From Terriglobia bacterium (GTDB taxonomy: Bacteria > Acidobacteriota > Terriglobia > Acidiferrales > UBA7541), in NCBI GenBank assembly GCA_020072785.1, contig JAIQGG010000001.1, positions 186,001 through 250,000 on the forward strand: DNA of 64,000 nucleotides, given 5' to 3'. The notes beneath the pieces were generated by a model that ran no database searches, was not told where the DNA came from, and worked only from the letters and a program-made list of their open reading frames with translations. A program made the translations under genes and the position numbers. Below are positions 44,405-52,488 of this stretch, in pieces (the stretch's first letter is position 1; each line of letters opens with the position of its first letter).

Positions 44405-46165
44405 TCAGTGTGGCGCGGGCTTCTCTGTTGCTGCGGATTGCAACGCGTCTGCGAGCATGTGGCCGTCGCGCGGCGCCAGCGTAATTCCGCACAGGGCCGC
44501 CAGCGTCGGCGCGATGTCCGCCGGCGTCGCTCCCTTCCAGTATTCGCCCGGACGGATCCCGAAGCCCATCAGGAGAATTGGCACGCGCTGGTCGTAGAGA
44601 TACGGCGTGCCGTGCACCGTTCCGTAGCGCCGCGCCGCTCCCGCCGCTGTGTAGTCCATTGCCCAGTACGGCTTCGGCACCAGAAAGAGGTCTCCGCTGC
44701 GCCCCGCGAAATAACTTGCCGCCAGCGCGTTGCGCACCGGACTCGCGCTCGCCGGACGGTCCTGCAGCTCCTCCGCGCGGTACACGCGCGCCACGCCCGG
44801 TATCTGCTCCAGCGCTTGCAGCACCGCCTGCAGCGCCGCCGGGTCGCTCTTCAGCCGCTCATACACGCCCGGCGCGAAATAGATTTCGCTGCCCGCGCTG
44901 GCCAGCACCGGCTTCGGGTAGTGGAACGGCTCCAGCGCTTTCTCGATGTGCGGCGCAACCTCCGCCACTTTCAGCCAGCCCGCGTCCGCTCCCGTCCACG
45001 CCATGTCCTCGGGAATGGGCACCACGCCATGGTCCGCGCTCAAGGCCACCACGTAGTTGCCGCGCCCCACCTTCTTGTCCAGGTGCGTGAACAGCGCCCC
45101 CAGCGTGCCGTCCAGCCGCGCCAGCACGTCCTGCACCTCGTGGCTGCGCGGCCCGAACGCATGCCCCGCGTAGTCCAGCGCCGAGAAGCTCACCCCCAGA
45201 AAATCCGTGCCCCCGCGCTGCCCCAGTCCCAGCGCATCCACCGCCTGCTCCGCCAGCCGCCCCAGATAGGCATCCGAAAACGGGCTGGTCTGCCATTGCT
45301 GATAGAACGCCCGGTCCGGTTCCGCCCCGCCATCCTTCCCGCGTAGCGCGTGCGGCAAGGCCGCGCCCCAACCTTGCGGCGGCACCGCCCCGGTGGCTTT
45401 CTCGTCGTAGAGATACGCCGCCGCGGGCAGCAGCGCCGCCCAGGTCTTCCCGTAATCTTCTTTCACCGGATGCGCCTCCGCGTATTTCTCCACGAACGGC
45501 GCCGCGCCATACACGTTGGAAGTGGTCCAGGCCCCGGCGCCGCCGTCAAACCAGGTCACCGCGTCCCCGCGGTGCCCGGCGAGGTCGATGGCCGCCCGCG
45601 CCTTCAGTGAAAACGTCACCACCCGCGTCGCCCCGCCGCTCTGGAAGCGCAGCTCCTCCGCAAACGACGGCACGGCCAGCCGCCACCCGCTGTCCCCGCC
45701 CTTCACGGCGATCCCCGCATAGCCGGTATTCTTCGCCCGGGGATCCGCCGTGCACGTCACCTCCTGCGCCCCGTCGCGGTCCCACCATTCGTTGGCCACC
45801 ATCCCGTGCATCGCCGGAAACGCCCCGGTGGAGATCGTTGCGTGCCCCACGCAGGTCTCCGTGGCCGCGTAGGGGTAGGCCGCGGCGCGGAACCACGCGC
45901 CCTCCTTCACCAGCCGCTTCAGCCCCCCCGTCCACTGTCCCTGGAACTTTTCCACGTAGTCCCCGCGCATCTGGTCCACCACCAGCAGCACCACAAGCTT
46001 CGGCCGCGCGGCGGCCTGGCGCACCACTGCGGCTCGGGGGCGCGCGCTGGGAGCCGCCGCAGCTGCTTGCGGCTTGGTCTGCGCCCCCGCGCCTCCTGCT
46101 GTCAGCGCCAGCAGCGCCGCCAGCCCGCACGCGATCTGCCTCAAATTTCCGTTTTGCCGCACCAT
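44405..46165 (-). CDS. Alkaline phosphatase family protein (PafA-like)
   Basis: A 586-residue secreted protein from the ATG at 46165, with AGAGG five bases upstream and signal peptide (QIACGLAALLALTAGGAGA); a longer frame to 46297 lacks these. It has 'VVDQMRGDYVEKF' (first metal Asp), 'ATETCVGHATISTGAFPAMHG' with the Thr nucleophile typical of PafA-type phosphatases, 'GVSFSALDYAGHAFGP' and 'VALSADHGVVP' for the remaining metal ligands. It should release phosphate from esters in the periplasm. It lies 69 bases upstream of pyrD on the same strand and may share its transcript. Confidence 0.88.
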   Translation of the reverse strand: MVRQNGNLRQIACGLAALLALTAGGAGAQTKPQAAAAAPSARPRAAVVRQAAARPKLVVLLVVDQMRGDYVEKFQGQWTGGLKRLVKEGAWFRAAAYPYAATETCVGHATISTGAFPAMHGMVANEWWDRDGAQEVTCTADPRAKNTGYAGIAVKGGDSGWRLAVPSFAEELRFQSGGATRVVTFSLKARAAIDLAGHRGDAVTWFDGGAGAWTTSNVYGAAPFVEKYAEAHPVKEDYGKTWAALLPAAAYLYDEKATGAVPPQGWGAALPHALRGKDGGAEPDRAFYQQWQTSPFSDAYLGRLAEQAVDALGLGQRGGTDFLGVSFSALDYAGHAFGPRSHEVQDVLARLDGTLGALFTHLDKKVGRGNYVVALSADHGVVPIPEDMAWTGADAGWLKVAEVAPHIEKALEPFHYPKPVLASAGSEIYFAPGVYERLKSDPAALQAVLQALEQIPGVARVYRAEELQDRPASASPVRNALAASYFAGRSGDLFLVPKPYWAMDYTAAGAARRYGTVHGTPYLYDQRVPILLMGFGIRPGEYWKGATPADIAPTLAALCGITLAPRDGHMLADALQSAATEKPAPH

Positions 46166-46183
46166 GCGCACCTCTATTTCTGT

Positions 46184-46198
46184 GACCGCAAAGCGGTC
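46184..46198. repeat. REP-like extragenic palindrome, copy 4
   Basis: GACCGCAAAGCGGTC, in the gap between the divergent phosphatase and pyrR genes. Confidence 0.7.
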
Positions 46199-46298
46199 AA
46201 CGCTTTGCACTTCGCCGCGCAGTCTACCACGCCAATATGAATGTTCGGTTTCAGCAGGATAGCCAGGAATGCCGGTCCCCCACCCCCCTCCCGCCACT

Positions 46299-46309
46299 TA
46301 TGCTAAAAT
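46299..46309 (+). promoter_or_regulatory. Candidate -10 region of pyrR
   Basis: TATGCTAAAAT contains TAAAAT at 46304-46309, ten bases before the pyrR ATG at 46319. If used, the transcript would have a leader of only a few bases, leaving no room for the usual PyrR-bound attenuator. No ribosome-binding site is visible. Confidence 0.4.
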
Positions 46310-46318
46310 CCCGCCAGC

Positions 46319-46867
46319 ATGCCGCTCATCGAAAAAGCCCAGTTGATGTCCGCTCCGGAAATCGACCGGACGCTCCATCGCCTGGCCCATGAGATCGTCG
46401 AGAAAAGCGGCGGCACCAAGCACCTCGCGCTCATCGGCATCCGCCGCCGCGGCGTGCCCCTGGCCCAGCGCATCGCCCACGCCATGCGCGGCATTGACGG
46501 CGTCGAAGTCCCCGTCGGCACCCTGGACATCACCCTGTACCGCGACGATCTTTCCAAGGTCGCCCCGCAGGCCGTCCTGCACTCCTCGGACATCCCCTTT
46601 TCCGTCGACGACAAGGACGTCGTCCTCGTGGACGATGTGCTCTACACCGGCCGCACCGTGCGCGCCGCCATGAACGGCCTCTTCGATCTCGGCCGCCCGC
46701 GCCGCATCCGCCTCTGCGTGCTCATCGACCGCGGCCACCGCGAGATGCCCATCGAAGCCAGCTTCGTCGGCCGCGTCGTGCAGACCAGCGACACCGAGAT
46801 TATCGAAGTCCGCCTGCGGGAGATCGACAAGGAAGACCGCGTGGTTCTCGTGGACCGTACGGGGTAG
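46319..46867 (+). CDS. pyrR: Bifunctional pyr operon regulator/uracil phosphoribosyltransferase
   Basis: A 182-residue PyrR. It has 'ALIGIRRRGVPLAQRIA' (about 37-53), 'VGTLDITLYRDDL' (about 67-79), the PRPP loop 'VVLVDDVLYTGRTVRAAM' (about 100-117) and 'RIRLCVLIDRGHREMPIEASFVG' (about 131-153), all as in the PyrR family. It binds pyr mRNA in a UMP-dependent way in Bacillus and Mycobacterium and can convert uracil to UMP. It is the first gene of pyrR-pyrB-pyrC, followed 35 bases later by pyrB. Confidence 0.95.
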   Translation: MPLIEKAQLMSAPEIDRTLHRLAHEIVEKSGGTKHLALIGIRRRGVPLAQRIAHAMRGIDGVEVPVGTLDITLYRDDLSKVAPQAVLHSSDIPFSVDDKDVVLVDDVLYTGRTVRAAMNGLFDLGRPRRIRLCVLIDRGHREMPIEASFVGRVVQTSDTEIIEVRLREIDKEDRVVLVDRTG

Positions 46868-46882
46868 GACATTGCCACGAAG

Positions 46883-46900
46883 ATCGCCCGAGTGAGGAGG
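46883..46900 (+). promoter_or_regulatory. Possible PyrR-binding-like RNA element overlapping the pyrB ribosome-binding site
   Basis: In the 35-base pyrR-pyrB gap, ATCGCCCGAGTGAGGAGG resembles the known PyrR RNA consensus (ARUCCNGNGAGGYU) except for an extra base, and its end is the pyrB purine-rich ribosome-binding site. If real, bound PyrR would block pyrB translation. The match is loose. Confidence 0.3.
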
Positions 46901-46902
46901 AT

Positions 46903-47916
46903 GTGACGCACCGCTTCCGTGATCTGCTGGCCCTCGAACCGCTCACCGCGGCGGAACTCTCCTTTCTATTGGAACAAAGCAGGCCCTTCCAGGAAATTCA
47001 GCGCCACCCCCTGAAAAAACTGGCTACCCTGCGCGGCAAAACCGTGGCCCTGGCCTTCTTCGAAAATTCCACGCGCACCCGCATCAGTTTCGGCACCGCC
47101 GCCTCGCGTCTCGGCGCGGACACCATGAACCTCCAGGCCGAAGCCTCCAGCGTGAAAAAGGGCGAGTCGCTGCTGGACACCGTGCACACCCTTGACGCCA
47201 TGAAGCCCGATTGCCTGGTCATGCGCCACGCCGCCTCCGGCGCTCCGGAGTTCGTCGCCCGCCACCTCGACATCCCGGTCATCAACGCCGGCGACGGCAC
47301 CCACGAGCATCCCTCCCAGGGCCTGCTCGACGCCCTCACCATCCGCGACCGCAAGGGCGGCATCGAAAATCTTAACGTCACCATCCTCGGCGACATCCAG
47401 CACAGCCGCGTCGCCCGCTCCAACATCCACCTGCTCGGAAAATTCGGCTGCCGCTTCACCCTCTGCGGCCCCGCCATGTGGGTCCCCAAGGAACTGGAAA
47501 AGATCGGCCCGCCCGGCGCGGTCATCCGCTGCACCGCGCGCATGGACGAGGCCCTCGAGGGCGCCGACGTCATCCTGGTTCTCCGCGTGCAGTCCGAGCG
47601 CCTGCACGAGCCGGCTCTGCCCCTCGACGACTACGTCCTCCTCTATCAGCTCAACGCCGAACGCCTGCGCCGCGCCAAAAAAGACGCCATCGTCCTGCAC
47701 CCCGGCCCCATGAACCGCGGCATCGAAATCTCGCCGGAAGTCGCCGACGGGCCGCAGTCCTGCGTCCTCGAGCAGGTCACCAATGGCCTCGCTGTGCGCA
47801 TGGCCATCCTCTATCTCCTCATCGGCACCGCGGGAGAAGAGGCGCCGCAGACCACGGAATCTTCCGGGGAAAAAGCTCCCGCAAAGGCCAGGGAATCCAC
47901 GCATGCTTCTGATTAA
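46903..47916 (+). CDS. pyrB: Aspartate carbamoyltransferase catalytic subunit
   Basis: A 337-residue enzyme joining carbamoyl phosphate and aspartate. It has the phosphate loop 'AFFENSTRTRISF' (about 51-63), 'SSVKKGESLLDTVHTL', 'VINAGDGTHEHPSQGLLDALTI' (about 126-147) and 'HPGPMNRGIEIS' (about 266-277). The GTG start at 46903 is taken because no better in-frame start exists; GAGGAGG is unusually close, but GTGAGG is at a normal distance. The tail is long and Lys/Glu/Ala-rich compared with the usual enzyme. Its last 14 bases overlap pyrC. Confidence 0.94.
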   Translation: MTHRFRDLLALEPLTAAELSFLLEQSRPFQEIQRHPLKKLATLRGKTVALAFFENSTRTRISFGTAASRLGADTMNLQAEASSVKKGESLLDTVHTLDAMKPDCLVMRHAASGAPEFVARHLDIPVINAGDGTHEHPSQGLLDALTIRDRKGGIENLNVTILGDIQHSRVARSNIHLLGKFGCRFTLCGPAMWVPKELEKIGPPGAVIRCTARMDEALEGADVILVLRVQSERLHEPALPLDDYVLLYQLNAERLRRAKKDAIVLHPGPMNRGIEISPEVADGPQSCVLEQVTNGLAVRMAILYLLIGTAGEEAPQTTESSGEKAPAKARESTHASD

Positions 47917-49177
47917 GAACGGCCGCGTCCTCGACCCGGCCAGCAAGACCGACGCGCCTCTCGACATTCTTCTCGATGGCGAGCGCATCGCCCAGCTCGC
48001 CCCCGCCGGCAAGGTTGCCGCGCCGCAGGGCTGCGAAGTTCTCGACGCCGCCGGCCTCGTCGCCGCCCCCGGCTTCCTCGACATTCACGTGCATCTCCGC
48101 GAGCCCGGCCAGGAATCCTCGGAAACCATCGAGACCGGCACGCGCTCCGCCGCCCGCGGCGGCTTCACCGCCGTCTGCTGCATGCCCAACACCCGGCCCG
48201 TCAACGACAACGCTTCCGTCACCCGCTTCATCCTGGACCGCGCCAAAGCCGCCGCCAGTGTCCGCGTCTGGCCCATCGGCGCCGCCTCCCTCGGCAGCAA
48301 GGGCGAAGCCATCGCCGAAATCGCGGCCATGAAAGAAGCCGGCATCGTCGCCGTCAGCGACGACGGCAAGCCCATCGCCACCGGCATGCTCACCCGCCAG
48401 GTCCTGGACTACTGCCGCTCGCTCGATCTTCCCGTCATCGAGCACGCCGAAGACGTTTCCCTCGCCGCCGGCGCCGTCATGCGCGAGGGCGTCACCTCCA
48501 CGCGTCTCGGCCTGCGCGGCATGCCCGCCGCCGCCGAATCCGTCTGCGTCGCTCGCGACGTCCAGCTCGCCGAGCTCACCGGCGCGCGCCTGCACATCGC
48601 CCATCTCTCCGCCAAAGCCTCTCTCGAACAGGTCCGCTGGGCCAAGCAGCGCGGCCTGCAAGTCACCTGCGAGGTCACCCCGCACCACTTCACGCTCATT
48701 GACGAAGATGTGCGTTACGACTCGCGCTTCAAGATGAACCCGCCGCTGGCCGCCCGCGAAGACCGCGAAGCCTTGCTGGCCGGCCTCGCCGACGGTACCG
48801 TGGATGCCATCGCCACCGACCACGCCCCCCACGAGCCCGCTCTCAAGGACGTGGAGTTCGACAAAGCCCCCTTCGGCATCCTCGGCTTCGAAACCGCCCT
48901 CGCTCTGGCCCTCGAGCAGCTCGTGCACTCCGGGCGCATCTCTCTGATGCGTATGGTCGAGCTCTTCACCACCGGCCCGGCCCGCGTCCTCGGCATCCAG
49001 CGCAAGCTGGCTCCCGGCGAGCCCGCCGACCTCACGATTTTTTCCACCGGCCATCCCTGGACCTACAACGTCAACGACTCCCCCAGCAAATCCCGCAACT
49101 CCCCCTTCGACGGGCGTGCCTTCCAGGGCGCGCCCATGGCCACCATCGTCGCCGGCCGCGTGGTTTATAAAAGATAG
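47903..49177 (+). CDS. pyrC: Dihydroorotase
   Basis: A 424-residue amidohydrolase making dihydroorotate. Start ATG at 47903 (MLLIKNGRVLDPAS), overlapping pyrB by 14 bases. Zinc ligands are visible in 'FLDIHVHLREPGQ' (His62, His64), 'DLPVIEHAEDVSL' and 'ARLHIAHLSAK', with catalytic Asp in 'DAIATDHAPHEPALK'. It is of the longer class-I PyrC/PyrX type, close to catalytically active versions. It ends before a long inverted repeat and converges on thiD. Confidence 0.95.
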   Translation: MLLIKNGRVLDPASKTDAPLDILLDGERIAQLAPAGKVAAPQGCEVLDAAGLVAAPGFLDIHVHLREPGQESSETIETGTRSAARGGFTAVCCMPNTRPVNDNASVTRFILDRAKAAASVRVWPIGAASLGSKGEAIAEIAAMKEAGIVAVSDDGKPIATGMLTRQVLDYCRSLDLPVIEHAEDVSLAAGAVMREGVTSTRLGLRGMPAAAESVCVARDVQLAELTGARLHIAHLSAKASLEQVRWAKQRGLQVTCEVTPHHFTLIDEDVRYDSRFKMNPPLAAREDREALLAGLADGTVDAIATDHAPHEPALKDVEFDKAPFGILGFETALALALEQLVHSGRISLMRMVELFTTGPARVLGIQRKLAPGEPADLTIFSTGHPWTYNVNDSPSKSRNSPFDGRAFQGAPMATIVAGRVVYKR

Positions 49178-49180
49178 GAA

Positions 49181-49260
49181 AGCCACAGAGACACGGAGGG
49201 GAGAAGAGAGAAAGATTTTCGATCTTTCTCTTTTCTCAGTGTCTCCGTGCCTCTGTGGCT
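49181..49260. repeat. 80-base imperfect inverted repeat, probable terminator between pyrC and thiD
   Basis: The outer arms AGCCACAGAG and CTCTGTGGCT are perfect; the inner part stays largely complementary down to a loop at about 49215-49222. It starts just after pyrC and precedes the thiD stop. The CCACAGAGACACGGAG-type sequence resembles a hairpin scattered in many environmental genomes (from memory). Confidence 0.8.
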
Positions 49261-49276
49261 AATCTTCTGTATGCGT

Positions 49277-49291
49277 GATCGCGAAGCGGTC
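49277..49291. repeat. REP-like extragenic palindrome, copy 5
   Basis: GATCGCGAAGCGGTC, one mismatch, 16 bases after the long inverted repeat and 8 bases before the thiD stop. Confidence 0.65.
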
Positions 49292-49298
49292 AACTTTC

Positions 49299-50177
49299 TT
49301 AGTGCGCGGCGGGTTCGGCGGCGGGATGGATCCCGTGCTGCGGCACTTCGTGCAACCCGCGCGCGGGCGGCTCGATCTTCAGCCGGTAGAAATGGTCCAG
49401 CGGCAGGCGCCCCTTGCCCACCGCGTAGCTCTTCTCGATCGCTTTGGTGACGTAGGCCTTCGCCAGCATCGCCGCTTCCGAGAGCGGCCGCCCCGCCGCC
49501 AGTTGCGCGGCCAGCGCCGAAGCGAACGTGCAGCCCGTCCCGTGCGTGTTCTCGATCCTCACCCGGTCGCTGCCCAGCGTCACCACCTCGTTGCCGTCGA
49601 ACAGCACGTCCACCGGACGCTCCATGTGCCCGCCCTTGATGATCACCGCGCGCGCTCCCATCTCCACGATCTTGCGCGCCGCCGCTTCCATGTCCGCAAG
49701 CTCCTTGATCGCCAGCCCCGTCAGGATCTCCGCCTCCGCCACGTTCGGCGTCACCACGCTGGCCCGCTTCATCAGCTCCGTCGCGATGTACTTGACCCCG
49801 CCCGCGTCCAGCAGTTCCGTCCCCGTCGAGGACTTCATCAGCGGGTCCAGCACCACGTGCGCGAAATTGTGCGCATCCAGAAACTCCCCCACCACCACGG
49901 CGTTCCCGCGGTTGCCCAGCATTCCGATCTTCACCGCGGCGATCTCCACGTCCTTGGCGAGCACCTCCAGCTGCGCGCGCAGCGTCGCCGCCGGCGTGTT
50001 GTGCACGTCCTCCACGGTCTGCGTGTTCTGCACCGTCAGCGCGGTGATCGCCGCCACCCCGTAACACCCGTGCGCCGCGAACGTCTTCAGGTCCGCCGCT
50101 GTCCCCGCCCCGCAGCTCGGATCAAACCCGGCGATGCTCAGCAGTATCGGTGGCGCGGCATTCGTTGGGTTGCTCAT
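49299..50177 (-). CDS. thiD: Hydroxymethylpyrimidine/phosphomethylpyrimidine kinase
   Basis: A 292-residue ribokinase-fold enzyme of thiamine synthesis. The ATG at 50177 (MSNPTNAAPPILLSIAG) is preferred over an in-frame start at 50264. It has 'GFDPSCGAGTAADLKTFAAHGCYGVAAITALTVQNT' (about 17-52), 'VKIGMLGN', 'VVLDPLMKSSTGTELL' and the phosphate-binding 'NTHGTGCTFASALAAQLA' (about 210-227). It phosphorylates HMP and HMP-P. The C-terminal extension past residue 265, ending 'HPAAEPAAH', is longer than typical. The 351 bases upstream hold no other gene and no recognisable riboswitch. Confidence 0.92.
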   Translation of the reverse strand: MSNPTNAAPPILLSIAGFDPSCGAGTAADLKTFAAHGCYGVAAITALTVQNTQTVEDVHNTPAATLRAQLEVLAKDVEIAAVKIGMLGNRGNAVVVGEFLDAHNFAHVVLDPLMKSSTGTELLDAGGVKYIATELMKRASVVTPNVAEAEILTGLAIKELADMEAAARKIVEMGARAVIIKGGHMERPVDVLFDGNEVVTLGSDRVRIENTHGTGCTFASALAAQLAAGRPLSEAAMLAKAYVTKAIEKSYAVGKGRLPLDHFYRLKIEPPARGLHEVPQHGIHPAAEPAAH

Positions 50178-50466
50178 CGTCTTGTCGGTCGTCCCTCGTG
50201 CAGCAAGAGTGTTCCTGTTCTCTTCTTCCCGCCCTCGCCCCGCCAAGCGAAAAGTGCCGGACACGCTCCGCGCGCGGAACGCACCGGCACTCGCGAATGT
50301 ACGCGCACTCTTTTCTTCAACGCAACAAAAAAGTGAAGAAGAATTCAGCTCCTGCGTTCTCCCAAATCATCCTCGGACTCCTCTGCGCAGCTCCGGCTGG
50401 TCCTCCGCGAAATTCCGAGGCGTCCTGCCGGCGGCTTTTCCCCGCACAGGCCTGCCGGCGGCTGCA

Positions 50467-50498
50467 CAAAAACAAAAACGCCGCCCGGAAGGCGGCGT
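50467..50498 (-). terminator. Rho-independent terminator of gdhA
   Basis: On the minus strand an 8-bp stem (ACGCCGCC/GGCGGCGT) with five-base loop is followed by TTTTTGTTTTT. It begins 31 bases after the gdhA stop. Confidence 0.85.
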
Positions 50499-50528
50499 CT
50501 TTCCAGATCCCGATACGCGCTCAGCCGC

Positions 50529-51851
50529 TCACGGGAACAGCCCGCGCACCAGCGTGGCCTCCGCCACGCGTCCCACCGCCAGGATCATGGCTCCGGCGCG
50601 CGGCGGCACGTGATGCTTGCGCATCGTCTCCACCATTTCCGTGAATGCCCGCGTCATGGTCTTCTGCAGCCGCGCGTCCACTTCCTCCGCGTCCCAGATC
50701 AGCCCCTGCTGGTTCTGCACCCACTCGAAGTAGCTCACCGCCACCCCGCCGGCGTTGGCCAGGATATCCGGCAGGACGGTGATCCCGCGCCGCACCAGCA
50801 CTTCGTCGGCGTGCGGCGTGGTCGGCCCGTTGGCCGCTTCGGCCACGATGCGCGCTTTCACCTGGTCGGCGTTGTGCAGCGTCAGCACCCCTTCCAGCGC
50901 CGCCGGCACCAGGATGTCGCACTTCAGCGTCAGCAGATCGTCATTGGAGATGCGCGAAGCTCCGGGCATGCCCACCACCGTTCCCGAGCGTTCCTTGTAG
51001 CGGATGGCCTTCAGGGGGTCGATCCCGCGCGGATTGGCCACCCCGCCGCGCGTGTCGCTGATGGCCACGATGCGCGCCTTCTTCTCCGCGAACAGCCGCG
51101 CCGCCGCCGATCCCACGTTCCCGAAGCCCTGAATCGCTACGCTGGCCCCGCGCAGCGGGATCTTCTTCAGCTTGCAGGCCTCTTCCACCACGCACAGCAG
51201 CCCGCGCGCCGTTGCATCGGTGCGCCCCGCCGAGCCTCCCACCGATAGCGGCTTGCCGGTCACCACGCCCGGCGCCGCATGCCCCACGGTCATGGCATAG
51301 GTATCCATGATCCACGCCATGGTCTGCGCGTCCGTGTACATGTCCGGCGCAGGAATATCCTGATCCGGCCCGATGATTGGAAAAATCTCGCTGGCGTAGC
51401 GCCGCGTCATGCGCTCCAGTTCGCTCTTGGACATGCGCTTGGGGTCGCAGATCACTCCGCCCTTGGCGCCCCCGAACGGCACGTTCACCGCCGCCGTCTT
51501 CCACGTCATCCACGCCGCCAGCGCCTTCACTTCGTCCAGCGTCACGTTGGGGTGGTAGCGGATGCCGCCCTTGCCCGGCCCCCGCGCCACATTGTGCTGC
51601 ACCCGGTAGCCCGTCAGCACTTTCACCTGCCCGTTGTCCATCTTCGTCGGCACGGACACTTCCAGCACGCGCTTCGGCGTGCGCAGGATCTGGCGCAGGC
51701 TGGGATCCAGCTTCAGAAACTCCGCGGCCATGTCGAACTGAATCTGCGCGATGCGGAATGGATTCAACTCTTCGCGCGGGGCGATGCGTGGCACGATCGG
51801 TGCGATCCCCGCGGGGCGCAACGGGGCTGTGGACTTGGGAACCGTGGCCAT
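50529..51851 (-). CDS. gdhA: Glutamate dehydrogenase (Glu/Leu/Phe/Val dehydrogenase family)
   Basis: A 440-residue enzyme interconverting glutamate and 2-oxoglutarate plus ammonia. It has 'GYRVQHNVARGPGKGGIRYHP' (about 81-101), the catalytic-lysine segment 'VPFGGAKGGVICDP' (about 123-136) and 'DIPAPDMYTDAQTMAWIMD' (about 163-181). The Rossmann motif 'IQGFGNVGSAAARLFAEK' (about 241-258) and 'EAANGPTTPHADEVL' (about 341-355) follow. Cofactor preference is not readable. A good ribosome-binding site (GGAAAGGA) is upstream. It has its own terminator and is downstream of a small YHS-type gene on the same strand. Confidence 0.94.
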   Translation of the reverse strand: MATVPKSTAPLRPAGIAPIVPRIAPREELNPFRIAQIQFDMAAEFLKLDPSLRQILRTPKRVLEVSVPTKMDNGQVKVLTGYRVQHNVARGPGKGGIRYHPNVTLDEVKALAAWMTWKTAAVNVPFGGAKGGVICDPKRMSKSELERMTRRYASEIFPIIGPDQDIPAPDMYTDAQTMAWIMDTYAMTVGHAAPGVVTGKPLSVGGSAGRTDATARGLLCVVEEACKLKKIPLRGASVAIQGFGNVGSAAARLFAEKKARIVAISDTRGGVANPRGIDPLKAIRYKERSGTVVGMPGASRISNDDLLTLKCDILVPAALEGVLTLHNADQVKARIVAEAANGPTTPHADEVLVRRGITVLPDILANAGGVAVSYFEWVQNQQGLIWDAEEVDARLQKTMTRAFTEMVETMRKHHVPPRAGAMILAVGRVAEATLVRGLFP

Positions 51852-51891
51852 CAGTGTCGTTCCTTTCCTTTATCCGGCGTTCGTCCGCCGT

Positions 51892-52188
51892 CTAACCATT
51901 CGCCGCGTAGCGCTGGGAACTGGCATACTCCTGCCGGCACTTTTCCGAGCAGAAATACAGCGTGTTCCCCCCTGCGCGCAGCGGGAATGCGATCTCTTCC
52001 GAAACGTGGGTCCCGCAGAGCGGATCGCGCTGCAACCGCCTTGCGACCTCGCCCCGTCCGCGATTGGCCCCGGCGCGTGGTGTGGCTCCCCGCAGCAGCC
52101 AGGCCACGGCGCGGCGCAACAGCGCCACGCTCCAGGACACTACCAGCAACCAGAACAAGAACCGCATCACACGCGCAAGGAAGTTCAT
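51892..52188 (-). CDS. Small membrane protein with YHS/TRASH-type metal-binding motif
   Basis: A 98-residue protein with an N-terminal helix ('FLFWLLVVSWSVALL'). A C-terminal segment 'RDPLCGTHVSEEIAFPLRAGGNTLYFCSEKCRQEY' (about 54-88) matches the YHS or TRASH pattern: one Cys, then a Cys-x-x-x-Cys pair with aromatic residues, likely binding a metal ion. It lies 40 bases upstream of gdhA on the same strand. The function is unknown; metal sensing or handling is plausible. Confidence 0.75.
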   Translation of the reverse strand: MNFLARVMRFLFWLLVVSWSVALLRRAVAWLLRGATPRAGANRGRGEVARRLQRDPLCGTHVSEEIAFPLRAGGNTLYFCSEKCRQEYASSQRYAANG

Positions 52189-52230
52189 GGGAATGTCGTT
52201 CGCCCCCGCGGCCGGTTCATTACTCTCTGT

Positions 52231-52245
52231 AACCGCGAAGCGGTC
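52231..52245. repeat. REP-like extragenic palindrome, copy 6
   Basis: AACCGCGAAGCGGTC, in the gap upstream of the YHS gene (52189-52488). The gap otherwise holds nothing recognisable. Confidence 0.65.
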
Positions 52246-52257
52246 AATTGCAAGTGT

Positions 52258-52272
52258 GACCGCAAAGCGGTC
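52258..52272. repeat. REP-like extragenic palindrome, copy 7
   Basis: GACCGCAAAGCGGTC, perfect arms, 12 bases after copy 6 in direct orientation, a second doublet. Confidence 0.7.
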
Positions 52273-52488
52273 AACCTGCGGCTAGTTGCCCCGCCGGCAG
52301 CGGTGAGCGAAGTGTATGCAACGGGAAAAAGGAGTGTCAAACGAAAACGTGCAAATTCAATAGGTTGCGCGACGGAAAGGGTACGCTAGAGGGACCTTTT
52401 TAGGCCTCTTTTCAGATCCTAACAATCACATTATAAATGGGTTATGCAAGAAATACGCTGGCCCGTACGTCGCCTCCGCCTAAGGGCT

